From Oscillospiraceae bacterium (GTDB lineage Bacteria > Bacillota > Clostridia > Oscillospirales > Oscillospiraceae): a stretch of DNA of 50,755 bases. The translations under genes were made by a program, and so were the position numbers. Positions within the stretch are counted from its first letter, which is position 1, and each line of letters begins with the position of its first letter. Positions 1 through 9,531 of this stretch are shown here, piece after piece. The notes under the pieces were generated by a model. That model was not told the DNA's origin. It ran no database searches and saw nothing but the letters and a program-made list of their open reading frames with translations. The stretch covers positions 1 through 50,755 of the forward strand of contig JAAWNQ010000015.1 of the NCBI GenBank assembly GCA_022799035.1, given 5' to 3'.

Positions 1-722
1 CCGCTGCGGCCCATGATGATGCCGCTGGTGGGGAAGTCGGGGCCCTTGACGCACTCCATCAGGTCGGGAAGGGTGACCTCCGGGTCGTCCAGCACCTTGA
101 TACAGGCCCCAATGACCTCCCGCAGGTTGTGGGGGGGGATGTTGGTGGCCATACCTACGGCGATGCCCGAGGAGCCGTTCACCAGCAGGTTAGGGAACCG
201 GCAGGGGAGGACCCTCGGCTCCTTCCGGGTCTCGTCAAAGTTGGGGTCCCAGTCCACCGTCTCCTTCTCCAGATCCCGGAGAATTTCCTCGGAAATTTTG
301 CTGAGCCGGGCCTCGGTGTACCGGTAGGCCGCCGGGGGATCGCCGTCCACCGAGCCGAAGTTGCCGTGGCCCTCCACCAGCATATAACGCATGGAGAAGT
401 CCTGGGCCAGACGGACCAGGGCGTCGTAGACCGACTGGTCCCCGTGGGGATGGTACCGGCCCAGCACGTCGCCCACGCAGGTGGCGGACTTCTTGAAGGG
501 CTTGTCGTGGGTCAGGTTGTCCTCGTACATGGCGTACAGAATACGCCGGTGGACGGGCTTCAGGCCGTCCCGCACGTCGGGGAGGGCCCGGCCCTTGATG
601 ACGCTCATGGCGTACTCGATGTAGCTCTGCTCCATCTCAGGAACCAGAGGGGACTCCTGAATGATCTGATCCGGATAGCGAAATTCCTCCGGGTCCACAT
701 GGTTTCTCTGCTTGCTTGCCAT
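1..722 (-). CDS. gyrA: DNA gyrase subunit A, N-terminal part (runs off left edge)
   Basis: GyrA is the breakage-reunion subunit that, with GyrB, introduces negative supercoils. About 240 codons are present; the C-terminal part lies beyond the edge. The N-terminus begins [14 protein letters not shown], then the conserved [19 protein letters not shown], the quinolone-pocket motif [10 protein letters not shown] (residues 91-100), and [10 protein letters not shown], whose Tyr is the catalytic tyrosine of the family. The start at 722 is supported by AAGGAGG about 10 nt upstream; another ATG 7 nt further upstream is out of frame. It begins 15 nt after the gyrB stop, so the two are co-transcribed. 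Odd point: the residue matching E. coli Ser83 is Gln96 here, while the Asp87 equivalent (Asp100) is kept. Confidence 0.98.
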   Translation of the reverse strand, partial: MASKQRNHVDPEEFRYPDQIIQESPLVPEMEQSYIEYAMSVIKGRALPDVRDGLKPVHRRILYAMYEDNLTHDKPFKKSATCVGDVLGRYHPHGDQSVYDALVRLAQDFSMRYMLVEGHGNFGSVDGDPPAAYRYTEARLSKISEEILRDLEKETVDWDPNFDETRKEPRVLPCRFPNLLVNGSSGIAVGMATNIPPHNLREVIGACIKVLDDPEVTLPDLMECVKGPDFPTSGIIMGRS

Positions 723-737
723 TGGTCATTCGCCTCC

Positions 738-2717
738 TTAGTAGTCCAGATTGACGGCGTACTTGGCGTTACGCTCGATGAATTCTTTTCTCGGCTCCAC
801 CTTCTCGCCCATGAGGACGGTGAAGGTCTCGTCGGCGGCCACCGCGTCGTCCAGGGTGATCCGCCGGAGAGTCCGCTTCTCGGGATCCATGGTGGTCTCC
901 CAAAGCTCGTGGGGATCCATCTCGCCCAGGCCCTTGAACCGGGAGATGTCCACCTTGGCGTTGGGGTTGTCCCCCCGGAGCTCGGCGGAGATGGCGTCCC
1001 GCTCCTCCTCGGAGAAGGCAAGGCGCACCGTCTTGCCCCGGCTGAGCTTAAAGAGGGGGGGCACGGCGGAGTAGACATAGCCCTCCTCCACCAGAGGCCG
1101 CATGAACCGGAAGAAGAAGGTCAAAAGCAGGGTGCGGATGTGGGCGCCGTCCACGTCGGCGTCCGCCATGATGATGATCTTGTGGTAACGGAGCTTGTTG
1201 ATGTCAAACTCCTCCCCGATCCCCGCCCCCAGGGCGGTGATGACGGGCTGGAGCTTGTCGTTGCCGTAGACCTTGTCCGCCCGGGCCTTCTCCACGTTGA
1301 GCATCTTACCCCACAGGGGAAGGATGGCTTGGAACTGGGAGTCCCGGCCCTGGGTGGCCGAGCCGCCGGCGGAGTCGCCCTCCACGATGTAGATCTCGGT
1401 CACCGTGGGGTCGTTGATGTTGCAGTCCCGGAGCTTGTCGGGCATGGCGGCGCCCCCCAGGGCGGTCTTGCGGCGCACCGACTCCCGGGCCTTCCGGGCC
1501 GCCTCCCTGGCCCGGTTGGCGGTGAGGGCCTTGTCCAGGATGGCCCGGCCGATGGCGGGGTTCTCCTCCAAAAACTCGGTGAGTTTTTCCGTGACGATGG
1601 CGTTGACCAGGGTGCGGATCTCGCTGTTGCCCAGCTTGGCCTTGGTCTGGCCCTCGAACTGGGCCTCGGTGAGCTTGACCGAGATGACGCAGCACAACCC
1701 CTCCCGGCAGTCCTCGCCGGAGACCTTGTCCTCGTCCTTCAGGATCTTATACTTTTTGCCGTAGTTATTGAGCACGGTGGTGAGGGCCCGCTTGAAGCCG
1801 TCCTCGTGCATACCGCCCTCGGGGGTGTGGACGTTGTTGGCGAAGGAGAGGATGGTCTCGTTATAGCTGTCGTTATACTGGAAGGCCAGCTCCGCCATGG
1901 CGTCGTCCTTCTGGCCGGAGACATAGATGACCCCCTCATGGAGGGCGGTCTTGTTCCGGTTGAGGAAGGTGACAAACTCCCGGATACCGCCCTCAAAGCA
2001 CATGGCCTCGCTCACCGGCTCCTCCCCACGCTGGTCGGAGATGGTGATATGGAGCCCGGCGTTGAGGAAGGCCTCTTCCCGCATCCGGGTGTGGAGCACG
2101 TCGTAGTCGTACTCGGTGGTGTCGGTGAACATCTCCGGGTCGGGCTTGAAGACCACCTCGGTACCCGTTTTGTCGGTGGAGCCGATGATGGTCATCTCCT
2201 GGGTCATAGCCCCCCGGGCAAACTTCACCTCGTAGATATTGCCGTTCTTGTGTACCCGGACCTCCATCCATTCGGACAGGGCGTTGACCACGCTGCCGCC
2301 CACGCCGTGGAGGCCGCCGGAGACCTTATATCCGCCCCCGCCGAACTTGCCGCCGGCGTGGAGAACGGTGTACACCACCTCCAGGGCGGGCCGGCCGGTC
2401 TGGGGCTGGATGTCCACGGGGACGCCACGGCCGTCGTCGGTGACCTTGATGACATTTCCAGGCAGAATATCCACGGTGATGTGCTTACAGTAGCCCGCCA
2501 GGGCCTCGTCAATGGCGTTGTCCACGATCTCATAGACCAGGTGGTGGAGGCCCGAGGCCGAGGTGGAGCCAATGTACATGCCGGGCCGCTTCCGCACGGC
2601 CTCCAGTCCCTCCAGCACCTGGATCTCCGAGCCGCCGTACTCATGCTCGGTCTGGGTGACGCTGTCCTCCCAGTCCTGTTCCTTCTGCAGTTCTTCCTTT
2701 GTCAGTTCGTCGCTCAT
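738..2717 (-). CDS. gyrB: DNA gyrase subunit B
   Basis: The 659-aa ATPase subunit of gyrase, normal length for the short Gram-positive form. GHKL ATPase motifs are visible ([14 protein letters not shown], then [11 protein letters not shown] near residues 90-100, then [15 protein letters not shown]). The TOPRIM region follows with EGDSAGGSA and [18 protein letters not shown], and the C-terminus has RYKGLGEM-type residues ([17 protein letters not shown]). AGGAGG precedes the ATG. The segment [14 protein letters not shown] has Trp where many Gram-positives have Arg; I take this as lineage-typical. It lies upstream of gyrA and downstream of remB, the usual order near the origin. Confidence 0.98.
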   Translation of the reverse strand: MSDELTKEELQKEQDWEDSVTQTEHEYGGSEIQVLEGLEAVRKRPGMYIGSTSASGLHHLVYEIVDNAIDEALAGYCKHITVDILPGNVIKVTDDGRGVPVDIQPQTGRPALEVVYTVLHAGGKFGGGGYKVSGGLHGVGGSVVNALSEWMEVRVHKNGNIYEVKFARGAMTQEMTIIGSTDKTGTEVVFKPDPEMFTDTTEYDYDVLHTRMREEAFLNAGLHITISDQRGEEPVSEAMCFEGGIREFVTFLNRNKTALHEGVIYVSGQKDDAMAELAFQYNDSYNETILSFANNVHTPEGGMHEDGFKRALTTVLNNYGKKYKILKDEDKVSGEDCREGLCCVISVKLTEAQFEGQTKAKLGNSEIRTLVNAIVTEKLTEFLEENPAIGRAILDKALTANRAREAARKARESVRRKTALGGAAMPDKLRDCNINDPTVTEIYIVEGDSAGGSATQGRDSQFQAILPLWGKMLNVEKARADKVYGNDKLQPVITALGAGIGEEFDINKLRYHKIIIMADADVDGAHIRTLLLTFFFRFMRPLVEEGYVYSAVPPLFKLSRGKTVRLAFSEEERDAISAELRGDNPNAKVDISRFKGLGEMDPHELWETTMDPEKRTLRRITLDDAVAADETFTVLMGEKVEPRKEFIERNAKYAVNLDY

Positions 2718-2742
2718 AGTAACCTCCTACTATTCTCTTGCC

Positions 2743-2790
2743 GGGAAGCACGGGAAAATTCCCCTTTCAGGGAACTTTCCCCCGCTTCCC
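2743..2790 (-). promoter_or_regulatory. Long hairpin in the gyrB 5' leader
   Basis: Two 21-nt arms with three mismatched positions (GGGAAGC..GGGAAA.TTCCC against its complement) surround a 6-nt loop. It lies 26-73 nt upstream of the gyrB start. No T-run follows in the gyrB direction, so it is not a typical terminator. It could be an mRNA-stability or processing structure or a supercoiling-responsive leader; function is inferred only. Confidence 0.5.
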
Positions 2791-2815
2791 GCCATTTGCC
2801 AACTTGATTTTTATT

Positions 2816-3079
2816 CTACTCCATCCATCCGCTCTCCGCCCGGCCTTTCAGGGTGGCGGAGGAGAGCTGGGAGAGATATACCGCGCTGCTTCCGTCCCGC
2901 TTCTGCCGCAGGACGAAGGATTTTGGCAGGTCGCTGGCGGCGTTCACCACCCGGCCCTCCCTCTCCGCCCTCTCCAAAAACTGCCGGGTTCGGGGAGACC
3001 AGGAGGCGTTGTCCAGGTCAAAGATACCGATGATCTCGCCCTCGGGGACCACCACGGCCTGACCTAAGTGTAAGTACAT
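2816..3079 (-). CDS. remB: RemB-like extracellular matrix regulator (DUF370 family)
   Basis: An 87-aa protein starting MYLHLGQAVVVPEGEIIGIFDLD, which matches the RemB/YaaB small regulator family (DUF370). The B. subtilis counterpart sits in the same place between recF and gyrB and relates to matrix-gene control. The mid-region LPKSFVLRQ and AVYLSQLSS are also family-typical. AAAGGAAG precedes the start by about 9 nt. It follows the membrane gene at 3084-4076 by 4 nt, so it is probably in the same transcript. Family call is good; its role in this organism is inferred. Confidence 0.85.
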   Translation of the reverse strand: MYLHLGQAVVVPEGEIIGIFDLDNASWSPRTRQFLERAEREGRVVNAASDLPKSFVLRQKRDGSSAVYLSQLSSATLKGRAESGWME

Positions 3080-3083
3080 GGCC

Positions 3084-4076
3084 TCACTTCCTTTCCAGCG
3101 GCCCCGGTATCGTAGGTCCCTTCTTGCCGTCCCGGTAATACCAAGGTCCTCCGCGGATCAGCCTCATCTCCCGTCTGGCGGGAAAGAGGGGGGATGGGGG
3201 CCCCATTAGCCCCTCCGCAAACCGGGCCGCCACGGACTTCTCCTCCTCTGAAGTCTCCTCCGTCCTCCCCGGTACTATCGGCTCCTTATCATACCGCGCC
3301 GCGGCCAGATGGCCGCAAAAAACAGTGCTCCAAACCGACCCCAACAGCCTCAAAAGCTGTACCCCAACCTGGCACAGGAGGATTGCCTCATCCCTGCCGG
3401 TCCGAAAAGCCACATTGACCAGCAGGGTTCCCATAAACCCTGTGCCCACAAAAACAGGGACTACGAATTTCAGGTAGGGCCAGACCGTCCCGGACCACTT
3501 TTTGAGTCCTTCCTCCAACCCAAAGCCCACCGCATGCCAGAAGCCCTGCTTCGGAACGCGAAGGTAAGCCGTTTTTATCGACAAAACCAGCAGACTGACC
3601 ATAAGCAGAGAGAGAAGGGTCAAAACCACATTGACATACGCCTTTCCCGCGAAAAAAGACTCGATCTGCCTGTAGTCAAGCTGACCTACCACCAATGAAT
3701 CCAGGAACCTCTGCCCAAAACGCCAAAGGATGGAAAGGACCGCGGTCCACAGCACCCAGCCGATATACCGCCGCCACTGGGGCAGGATGGACCAGGGCAT
3801 GGCCCCAGGTTCTCCCTCCCCCCGTTCAAGGCAAAGGCGGAAAGCCCCCAACCGCAAAAGGTCCGCCATACCGCACAGAAGGATCCACACCGCCAGAAGG
3901 AAAAGGAGGAGGCCAAACCGCTCCCCTATGTTTTCTTCCTTCCCAAAAACCATGGAGAAAAGGGCCCTGGGGAAGATCTCCGCCATAAGCCAGCTCACCA
4001 AAACCGTCCCCAGCAGTGGCGGGGCCAGGGAGGGCAGGCTTTTTACCGCTTTTTGAAACAGTTCCCGGTCGGTCAT
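3084..4076 (-). CDS. Multi-pass membrane protein of unknown function
   Basis: I do not recognise this 330-aa protein. About six hydrophobic segments are visible (around residues 17-40, 50-75, 105-125, 145-165, 198-222 and 232-255), followed by a charged C-terminal tail of about 75 residues rich in Glu, Arg and Pro. No signal peptide and no catalytic motif are visible. It starts 4 nt after the stop of the 100-aa membrane protein gene and ends 4 nt before remB, so it belongs to the recF-side operon. Both membrane genes are insertions in the otherwise conserved recF-remB-gyrB order. Confidence 0.75.
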   Translation of the reverse strand: MTDRELFQKAVKSLPSLAPPLLGTVLVSWLMAEIFPRALFSMVFGKEENIGERFGLLLFLLAVWILLCGMADLLRLGAFRLCLERGEGEPGAMPWSILPQWRRYIGWVLWTAVLSILWRFGQRFLDSLVVGQLDYRQIESFFAGKAYVNVVLTLLSLLMVSLLVLSIKTAYLRVPKQGFWHAVGFGLEEGLKKWSGTVWPYLKFVVPVFVGTGFMGTLLVNVAFRTGRDEAILLCQVGVQLLRLLGSVWSTVFCGHLAAARYDKEPIVPGRTEETSEEEKSVAARFAEGLMGPPSPLFPARREMRLIRGGPWYYRDGKKGPTIPGPLERK

Positions 4077-4080
4077 ATCC

Positions 4081-4383
4081 TCACTTCCTATCCTCCACTA
4101 CCCGGGGAAGCCACAGCCGCCGCCACAGCTTCCAGCCCAGCCACAGGCCCAGAAAAGCGCCCAGGGCGGGGATGCCGGGGATAAAAAGGAGGGTCTCCCA
4201 AGGGGCCTTCTCCGCCCCGTCGCTCCAGCCGTGGTAGCGGTAGAGAGTCACGGCCAGAGTCCCCAGAAGGGTCAGCAGGGGAGGCGCCCACCGCCACAGC
4301 CGTCTCTTTGGAAAGCGGCAGGCGGCGTACTCCGCTACCAGCCCTATGATCATGGGAACGGCCAACAGGATCAGAAATATCAT
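4081..4383 (-). CDS. Small membrane protein of unknown function
   Basis: A 100-aa protein with three predicted membrane segments: residues 2-20 (LILLAVPMIIGLVAEYAA), about 33-48, and about 68-88 (LLFIPGIPALGAFLGLWLGW). No recognisable domain. It starts 39 nt after recF and is followed at 4 nt by the 330-aa membrane protein. The pair probably acts together at the membrane, but nothing in the sequence says how. Confidence 0.7.
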   Translation of the reverse strand: MIFLILLAVPMIIGLVAEYAACRFPKRRLWRWAPPLLTLLGTLAVTLYRYHGWSDGAEKAPWETLLFIPGIPALGAFLGLWLGWKLWRRLWLPRVVEDRK

Positions 4384-4422
4384 GGTCTCCCCCCGCTCTT
4401 TCCTCTGGCTTTCCGGGCAGGA

Positions 4423-5526
4423 TCAGGCCGTCACCGACCCGTCCCTTACCCGGAACCGTCTTCCGCTCACGGGTACACTCTTGTCCTCCTCACAGCAGGT
4501 GATGAGGACCTGGCCCCCGTTGATCCGCTCCAGTACAAAGGTCTGCCTCCGAGCGTCCAGCTCGGAGAGCACATCGTCCAGCAGCAGCACGGGCCACTCC
4601 CCCGTGTCCTCTCGAAAGAGTTCCCGGCAAGCCAGCTTCAAGGATAGGGCCGCCGTCCGGGTCTGTCCCTGGGAGGCGAACTGCCGGGCGCTTCTCCCGT
4701 CCACCTCCACCGCCAGATCATCCTTATGGGGCCCGGACAGGCATTGCCGTGACTCCAGCTCCGCCCTGCGGTGGGACTGCTGGTGCTCCAAAAGCTGTTC
4801 CAGGATAGCCTTGGGCGGGGCCTCCGGGTCGGTGACGGTGCTCACTGTCTCATACCGCAGGCCCAGCTCTTCCCGCCCTCCCGAAAAGTCGGATTGGATG
4901 GGGGGAGCCAACTGGCTCATCCTTCTGACAAAGTGGGCCCTGTAATGGATCACAACGGCCCCCACCTGGGCCATACGAAGGTTGAAATCATCCAATGTAT
5001 CCAGCAGCGAGGGCTTCTCCTCCCAATCCCGGAGGATCCGGGTCTTTTGCTCATAAAGCCGCTTATATTCCGCCAATGCCGCGGCGTATTTGGGCCGAAG
5101 CTGGCAGATGGCGTCGTCCAGAAACCGCCGCCGCTGATTGGCCCCTTCCCGGATGAGGGACAGATCCTCCGGGCAGAAAAGGATGGTGTTGAATACCTCC
5201 CCCAGCTCCCCGGCAGTCTTCAGCTTCACCCCGTTGGAGAAAAGCTGCCGCCGCTCCCCCCGGTGGAGCCGGGCCTCCAGGGTGAACTCCCGCTGATGGG
5301 CGGCTACCTCCCCCTTGAGAAAGGCATGTTCCACCCCAAACTGGATCAGCTCCCTGTCATACCGGGCCCGGTGGGACCGGCAAGAAGAGAGAAACCCGGC
5401 AGCCTCCAACAGGTTGGTCTTGCCCTGAGCATTCTCCCCCCAGATCACATTGACGCTTGGACTCAACTCCACCTCGGCGTGGACGTAGTTCCGAAAAAAA
5501 TCCAGCTCCAGTCGTTTCAGGATCAT
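4423..5526 (-). CDS. recF: DNA replication and repair protein RecF
   Basis: A 367-aa SMC-like ATPase that helps RecA loading at gaps and stalled forks. The N-terminus [14 protein letters not shown] and Walker [14 protein letters not shown] (about residues 30-42) are clear. The signature SGPHKDDL lies in the second half, and Walker [14 protein letters not shown] is near the C-terminus. Length is normal. Its ATG overlaps the TGA of the upstream S4-domain gene (ATGA), so translation is coupled. Position after dnaN is classical. Confidence 0.97.
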   Translation of the reverse strand: MILKRLELDFFRNYVHAEVELSPSVNVIWGENAQGKTNLLEAAGFLSSCRSHRARYDRELIQFGVEHAFLKGEVAAHQREFTLEARLHRGERRQLFSNGVKLKTAGELGEVFNTILFCPEDLSLIREGANQRRRFLDDAICQLRPKYAAALAEYKRLYEQKTRILRDWEEKPSLLDTLDDFNLRMAQVGAVVIHYRAHFVRRMSQLAPPIQSDFSGGREELGLRYETVSTVTDPEAPPKAILEQLLEHQQSHRRAELESRQCLSGPHKDDLAVEVDGRSARQFASQGQTRTAALSLKLACRELFREDTGEWPVLLLDDVLSELDARRQTFVLERINGGQVLITCCEEDKSVPVSGRRFRVRDGSVTA

Positions 5527-5735
5527 GTGACCAGGATCCTCACTCCGTCCAGCTCCGTTGTGTCCCCGGGTCGCATCTTTTTCCCCCGCATGGTACAGAT
5601 CTCTCCGTTTACCGAGACCTCCCCATCCTGGATGACCTGCTTGGCCTCCCCGCCGGTCTCCACCGCGCCAGCAAATTTCAGCAAGGCGTCCAGCTTGATA
5701 AACTCTGTTGTGATCTGAATGGTCTTTTCTTGCAT
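5523..5735 (-). CDS. rlbA: S4-domain RNA-binding protein (YaaA/RlbA type)
   Basis: A 70-aa protein made almost entirely of an S4 RNA-binding fold, including the segment [21 protein letters not shown] and [17 protein letters not shown]. In B. subtilis YaaA (RlbA) is in the same dnaN-recF gap and is linked to large ribosomal subunit assembly. The start at 5735 is chosen because GGAGG lies 6 nt upstream; an in-frame upstream start at 5792 has no ribosome site. Its stop overlaps recF by 4 nt. Confidence 0.88.
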   Translation of the reverse strand: MQEKTIQITTEFIKLDALLKFAGAVETGGEAKQVIQDGEVSVNGEICTMRGKKMRPGDTTELDGVRILVT

Positions 5736-5921
5736 GGTGTATCCTCCAGGTTGTTGCGTTGAAAATGGGGGCTTCAGGCTGTCACGCTGCAAACCGGGCT
5801 GGTCGTAAAAGTTCTAAGCCGTCCGACTCCGCGAAACGCGCGCCGGGGGCTTGCCCCCTCTGGCCGTTTCGCTTCGCTCCCGTCTTAGCCCTTTTGCAGC
5901 CCGCTTCTCCACCCTTCTTTC
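5736..5921. repeat. dnaN-rlbA intergenic gap with a REP-like hairpin (5831-5872)
   Basis: No gene is seen here. Nested inverted repeats dominate: an outer pair GCGAAACG/CGTTTCGC and an inner GGGGGC-TT-GCCCCC. The inner core resembles palindromes found inside the DEAD-box gene at 29.5 kb. It may be a repeated extragenic palindrome or an mRNA structure between dnaN and rlbA on the same transcript. Confidence 0.5.
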
Positions 5922-7049
5922 TTATTTATCCCAGCTTGCGCTCATCCGCACCGGCAGGACCATAAAGAGGAAGGACTCCTCCCCCTCAGCCTCGTCGACA
6001 GGCACAATGATGCAGGGGGTGGAGGGGGTCCCCATAAGCAGCTTGGCCTGCTCGGTGGGTACCGCCTTCAGGGCGTCCATCATAAACTTGTGGTTAAAGC
6101 CGATGTGCAGATCGTTGCCGCTTCCCTCCACCGGACAGATATCATAGCTGTTTCCATCGGCGGCGGTGACCGAGGACAGGTACAGCTCCCCGTCTCCCAC
6201 AATGCACCGCAGGGGATTCTTGCTGTTCTCCTTCAGGATAACGCTGGCCCGGCTGATGGAGGTGATCAACTGCTTCACATCGGCGGTAAGGTTAATATCG
6301 CTCTTCCAGGAGATGGATTGACGGTAGTTGAGGAACTCTCCCTCCAGTCTCCGGGTCACCAGCAGGGTATTGTCCGCCTGGAACAGGATATGCCGGGTAC
6401 CGATGGAGATGGAGACGTCCTCCCCCCCGTCCCCGCAGATGCTCCGCACCTCCTTCAGGGCTGTTCCGGGCACCACGAAGGACAGGTCCGCCGCCGGGGC
6501 CTTCTCCAGCTTTTCCCGCCGGAGAGCCAACCTCTGTCCGTCTACCGACACCACAGTGAGAAGGCCGTTCACCACCTCAAAAAGGGAACCGGTGAGGATA
6601 GGCCGGCCGTCGTTGCTGGCAACGGCGAAGATGGTCCGTCCGATCATATCCGACAGAATCCCCCGGGGCAGGGTGAGAACGCTCTGGCTCTCCACATCGG
6701 GCAGCTCAGGAAACTCCTCCGGGTCGGTGGCGGGGATATTGTACTCCGTGGCCCCACACTTGATATGGACGGTAAGTCCCTCGGTAGTCACGTTCACCAC
6801 GTCGTCGGGAAGCTGGCCTACCACGTCGGCAAACTTCCGGGCGGAGAGGACCAGGGATCCCGTTTCCCCGATCTCCGCCGGTACGGTGGTCCGGATCCCG
6901 GTTTCCAGATTATAGCCGGTAAACCGCAGGTCATCCCCGGCCTCCAACAGAATTCCCTCCAGAGCCGGAATAGGGCTCTTGGGGGCGGTGGCCCGGGAGG
7001 AGGTGGAGATAGCGGTCTGAAGCAGGGCCTTTTCACAGGAAAATTTCAT
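5922..7049 (-). CDS. dnaN: DNA polymerase III beta subunit (sliding clamp)
   Basis: The 375-aa ring clamp that holds Pol III on DNA. It begins MKFSCEKALLQTAISTSSRA; three clamp domains of about 120 residues can be followed, and the C-terminus ends VLPVRMSASWDK, close to the conserved beta-clamp tail. GGAGG lies about 7 nt before the ATG. It lies 245 nt downstream of dnaA across a DnaA-box-containing gap, the usual Gram-positive layout. Confidence 0.97.
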   Translation of the reverse strand: MKFSCEKALLQTAISTSSRATAPKSPIPALEGILLEAGDDLRFTGYNLETGIRTTVPAEIGETGSLVLSARKFADVVGQLPDDVVNVTTEGLTVHIKCGATEYNIPATDPEEFPELPDVESQSVLTLPRGILSDMIGRTIFAVASNDGRPILTGSLFEVVNGLLTVVSVDGQRLALRREKLEKAPAADLSFVVPGTALKEVRSICGDGGEDVSISIGTRHILFQADNTLLVTRRLEGEFLNYRQSISWKSDINLTADVKQLITSISRASVILKENSKNPLRCIVGDGELYLSSVTAADGNSYDICPVEGSGNDLHIGFNHKFMMDALKAVPTEQAKLLMGTPSTPCIIVPVDEAEGEESFLFMVLPVRMSASWDK

Positions 7050-7294
7050 AAGGAACCTCCGTTCTGTTTCTCTCCTTAAGAGGAGAAGATTATTTTTATA
7101 GCATCAGTATTAGGGACGGGGTATATGTGGAAAACCCATCAAACCCCTTGAAAGGACAAGCTTTTATCCTCCACAGGCGTTGGGGACAATTTCCGCTGTT
7201 TTCCACCGGAAAGCCCAAAGAAGAAACAGCCCTCTTTTTCCTTGTCCACATTTCCCCTTTTTCCGGTGGATTTGTGGAAAGTCCGCCCACTTTT
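7050..7294. other. oriC sub-region between dnaA and dnaN with DnaA-box-like sites
   Basis: Three 9-mers fit or nearly fit the DnaA box (TTWTNCACA): TTTTCCACA on the minus strand at 7126-7134, TTGTCCACA on the plus strand at 7242-7250, and CTTTCCACA on the minus strand at 7273-7281. The gap is AT-rich compared with its flanks. With the site upstream of dnaA this forms a bipartite origin as in Bacillus. Boxes were found by eye. Confidence 0.7.
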
Positions 7295-8629
7295 TTATTC
7301 GTACCTGGCGTTGATATTGGTATTGATGTCCTTGATGATCTCGCTCATCTCGGGGGAAGTCTTCACCAAGGTCTCCACCCGGCGCAGGGAGTGCATCACC
7401 GTGGTGTGGTCCTTTCCGCCGAAGACCTGACCAATCTCGGGCATGGACAGGTTGGTGAGCCGACGGGTCTCGTACATAGCCACCTGCCGGGCCAGGACGA
7501 TCTCCTTGGTTCGGGCCTGGCCTTTGATATCCGAGACCGAGATGTTATAGAACTTGCCCACCTCCTCAATGATCACGTCGGCGGAGGGGAGAAATTCCGA
7601 TTTGTCCTTGAACATGTCCCGCACCGCCCGGGTCACCGTGTCGGTGTCCACCTGGGCCCCCATCAGCTCCTGGAAGGCCAGGATCTTGTTTACCGTGCCC
7701 TCGATCTGCCGGACGTTGGCGGTGATATTCTCCGCAATGTACCGCAGCACCGGATCGGGCAGATTCATCCCCCGGCGAATGGCCTTGTTCTTGATGATGG
7801 CCACCCTGGTCTCATAGTCCGGGGGCTGGATATCCACGGGCAGGCCCCATTCAAACCGGGTTTTCAGCCGGTCGTCCAGCCGCTGCATCTCCTTTGGGGG
7901 GCGGTCGGCGGTGAAGACGATCTGCTTGCCCTGCTCGTAGAGGGAATTGAAGGTGTGGAACATCTCCTCCTGGGAGGAGCCCTTGCCGGCGATAAACTGG
8001 ACGTCGTCCATCAAAAGCACGTCGGCAAACCGGTATTTGTCCCGGAACTCCTGCATATCCTTCTGCTGGCGCAGATTTGCCACCAGCTCGTTGACAAACT
8101 GCTCGCTTTTGATATAGACAATATGAAACTCGGGATGGGCCTCGTGGATGGTGTGGGCGATGGCATAGAGAAGGTGGGTCTTGCCAAGGCCAGACTCCCC
8201 GTAGATAAACAGGGGATTGTACCCGTCCGGCTTCCCGGGGGCCTCCGCCACCGCCTTGGCCGCGGCAAAGGCGAACTTGTTGGAGGAGCCCACCACAAAT
8301 TTGTCGAAGGTGTACTCCTCCGTGCCGGGAAGGAAGCCCTCCACCTTTCCCTGGGCCAGGGCGTCCTTCTCCCCCTCCCCCAGGAGCTGGATCTGAAAAT
8401 CGGCGGAGAACAGCTCCTTCAGCGCCTTTTGGATGTTGGGGAGGTACCGGGAGAGGATAATGTCCTTCTTGAAATCCGAGGGGGTATACAACACCAGCCG
8501 GTCCTCCTCCAGGGAGATGACCTCGGCGTCGTCAAACCAGGTATTCAGAGTTGTGGCTGTCAGGTCGGCCTCCATAAGGGAGAGGACTCTCTTCCAGATC
8601 TCAGGGGCGGAATGCATCTCTGTTTTCAC
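7295..8629 (-). CDS. dnaA: Chromosomal replication initiator DnaA
   Basis: A 444-aa AAA+ initiator. Domain I covers about residues 5-80 (APEIWKRVLSLMEADL), a short linker follows, then YTFDKFVVGSSNKFA, Walker A GESGLGKT (144-151), Walker B LLMDDVQF (205-212), and the domain IV signature GGKDHTTVMHS near residue 412. The listed start is GTG at 8629; ATG at 8617 (MHSAPEIW) is an equally good alternative because neither has a strong ribosome site. The domain II linker is short, making the protein compact. Confidence 0.97.
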   Translation of the reverse strand: MKTEMHSAPEIWKRVLSLMEADLTATTLNTWFDDAEVISLEEDRLVLYTPSDFKKDIILSRYLPNIQKALKELFSADFQIQLLGEGEKDALAQGKVEGFLPGTEEYTFDKFVVGSSNKFAFAAAKAVAEAPGKPDGYNPLFIYGESGLGKTHLLYAIAHTIHEAHPEFHIVYIKSEQFVNELVANLRQQKDMQEFRDKYRFADVLLMDDVQFIAGKGSSQEEMFHTFNSLYEQGKQIVFTADRPPKEMQRLDDRLKTRFEWGLPVDIQPPDYETRVAIIKNKAIRRGMNLPDPVLRYIAENITANVRQIEGTVNKILAFQELMGAQVDTDTVTRAVRDMFKDKSEFLPSADVIIEEVGKFYNISVSDIKGQARTKEIVLARQVAMYETRRLTNLSMPEIGQVFGGKDHTTVMHSLRRVETLVKTSPEMSEIIKDINTNINARYE

Positions 8630-8810
8630 TCATTTCTATAATTAAGGTTATCTGATCCATTATACCAAAAAATTCGTTTGATAGCAACGGAAAGTCCCCT
8701 TTTTTCAAAAAATTTTTCCACCGAAAATCATGTGTTTGTGGATAAAATTTTTCAAACCACAACATATGGGAGTGCTCCTTCCCCCTGAGAAGAAAAATCA
8801 CAAAAGACGG
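8630..8810. other. oriC sub-region upstream of dnaA with a consensus DnaA box
   Basis: A perfect TTATCCACA lies on the minus strand at 8737-8745. A second near match, TTTTCCACC, is on the plus strand at 8714-8722. The DNA between them is AT-rich (runs of A and T at 8700-8716 and 8744-8753), suited to unwinding. This is the dnaA-rpmH half of the origin and separates leftward dnaA from rightward rpmH. Confidence 0.7.
8659..8687 (-). promoter_or_regulatory. dnaA promoter
   Basis: On the minus strand, TTGCTA (8687-8682), a 17-nt spacer and TATAAT (8664-8659) form a sigma-A promoter about 30 nt upstream of the dnaA start. Confidence 0.7.
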
Positions 8811-8839
8811 TTGACGGGGGGGGCTTTTTCCAGTATAAT
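8811..8839 (+). promoter_or_regulatory. rpmH operon promoter
   Basis: TTGACG (8811-8816), a 17-nt spacer and TATAAT (8834-8839) make a near-perfect sigma-A promoter 110 nt before rpmH, as expected for a strongly expressed ribosomal protein gene. Confidence 0.85.
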
Positions 8840-8948
8840 ATCCTCTGCGTCTTATGGCGTACAAGCATTGACGACCGCGTCGGGGGCTCCCCGGCGTTGT
8901 GGTACCGGGGGGAGACCCCCGCTGAAATGAGTACAGGAGGTGTACCAA

Positions 8949-9083
8949 ATGAAGCGTACCTATCAGCCCAAGAAGCGTCAGCGCAGCAAGGTCCACGGCT
9001 TCCGCAAGCGGATGGCCACGGCCAACGGCCGCAAGGTGCTGTCCCGCCGTCGTCGCGCCGGCCGGGTCCGCCTGTCCTACTAA
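8949..9083 (+). CDS. rpmH: Ribosomal protein bL34
   Basis: A 44-aa very basic protein, the exact usual length for L34. It begins [18 protein letters not shown], continues with the family-typical [15 protein letters not shown] and ends RVRLSY. It is part of the large ribosomal subunit. AGGAGG lies 8 nt upstream of the ATG. First gene of the rpmH-rnpA-yidD-yidC-khpB cluster that reads rightward from the origin. It is too short to be found by length filters. Confidence 0.98.
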   Translation: MKRTYQPKKRQRSKVHGFRKRMATANGRKVLSRRRRAGRVRLSY

Positions 9084-9118
9084 GGTGGAGCTCCAAATCA
9101 AATAGGGCGAGATCAATG

Positions 9119-9145
9119 GGGGCGGTGGAATTTTTCTGCCGCCCC
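9119..9145 (+). promoter_or_regulatory. Hairpin in the rpmH-rnpA gap
   Basis: GGGGCGG pairs with CCGCCCC across a 13-nt interval containing a T-run. It could partly attenuate transcription between the abundant L34 and the scarce RNase P protein. No T-run follows the stem, so full termination is unlikely. Confidence 0.4.
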
Positions 9146-9177
9146 ATAAGTGCATGGAGAGAAAAGGGGTGGAACAG

Positions 9178-9531
9178 ATGAGACATACCGTCTCCTTAAA
9201 GGAAAACCATCTGTTCCGCCGGCTTTACGCCAAAGGAAAGACCGCCGCGGCACCCACCCTGGCCCTCTACGTCCGGGGAAACGGAAGGAAGGGGAACCGG
9301 CTGGGGCTGACGGTGGGGACCAAGGTGGGCAAAGCGGTCCGCCGGAACAAGGTCCGCCGCCGGATCCGGGAGGCTTACCGGATCCACGAGAGCGCCATCC
9401 TCCCCGGCTTCGACCTGGTGGTGGTGGCCCGGACAAGGGCGGCCTTTGCCTCTTACGCTCAGATAGAGCGGGACCTTCTCCGCCTGCTGGACAAGCTGGG
9501 GGTCCTTTCCCGGGGAGGCCGGACAGGGTGA
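9178..9531 (+). CDS. rnpA: Ribonuclease P protein component
   Basis: A 117-aa basic protein that helps RNase P RNA bind pre-tRNA. It begins [20 protein letters not shown] and carries the RNR signature ([19 protein letters not shown]) in the middle, followed by [11 protein letters not shown]. The start at 9178 is preferred over an in-frame ATG at 9154 because AGGGGTGG lies just upstream and the family N-terminus fits. Its last bases overlap yidD (GTGA). Confidence 0.95.
   Translation: MRHTVSLKENHLFRRLYAKGKTAAAPTLALYVRGNGRKGNRLGLTVGTKVGKAVRRNKVRRRIREAYRIHESAILPGFDLVVVARTRAAFASYAQIERDLLRLLDKLGVLSRGGRTG

Noticed and set aside
129..2807. 892-codon open frame on the plus strand opposite gyrA and gyrB
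   Set aside because: It is an antisense shadow caused by GC-rich codon structure; gyrA and gyrB fully explain the region.
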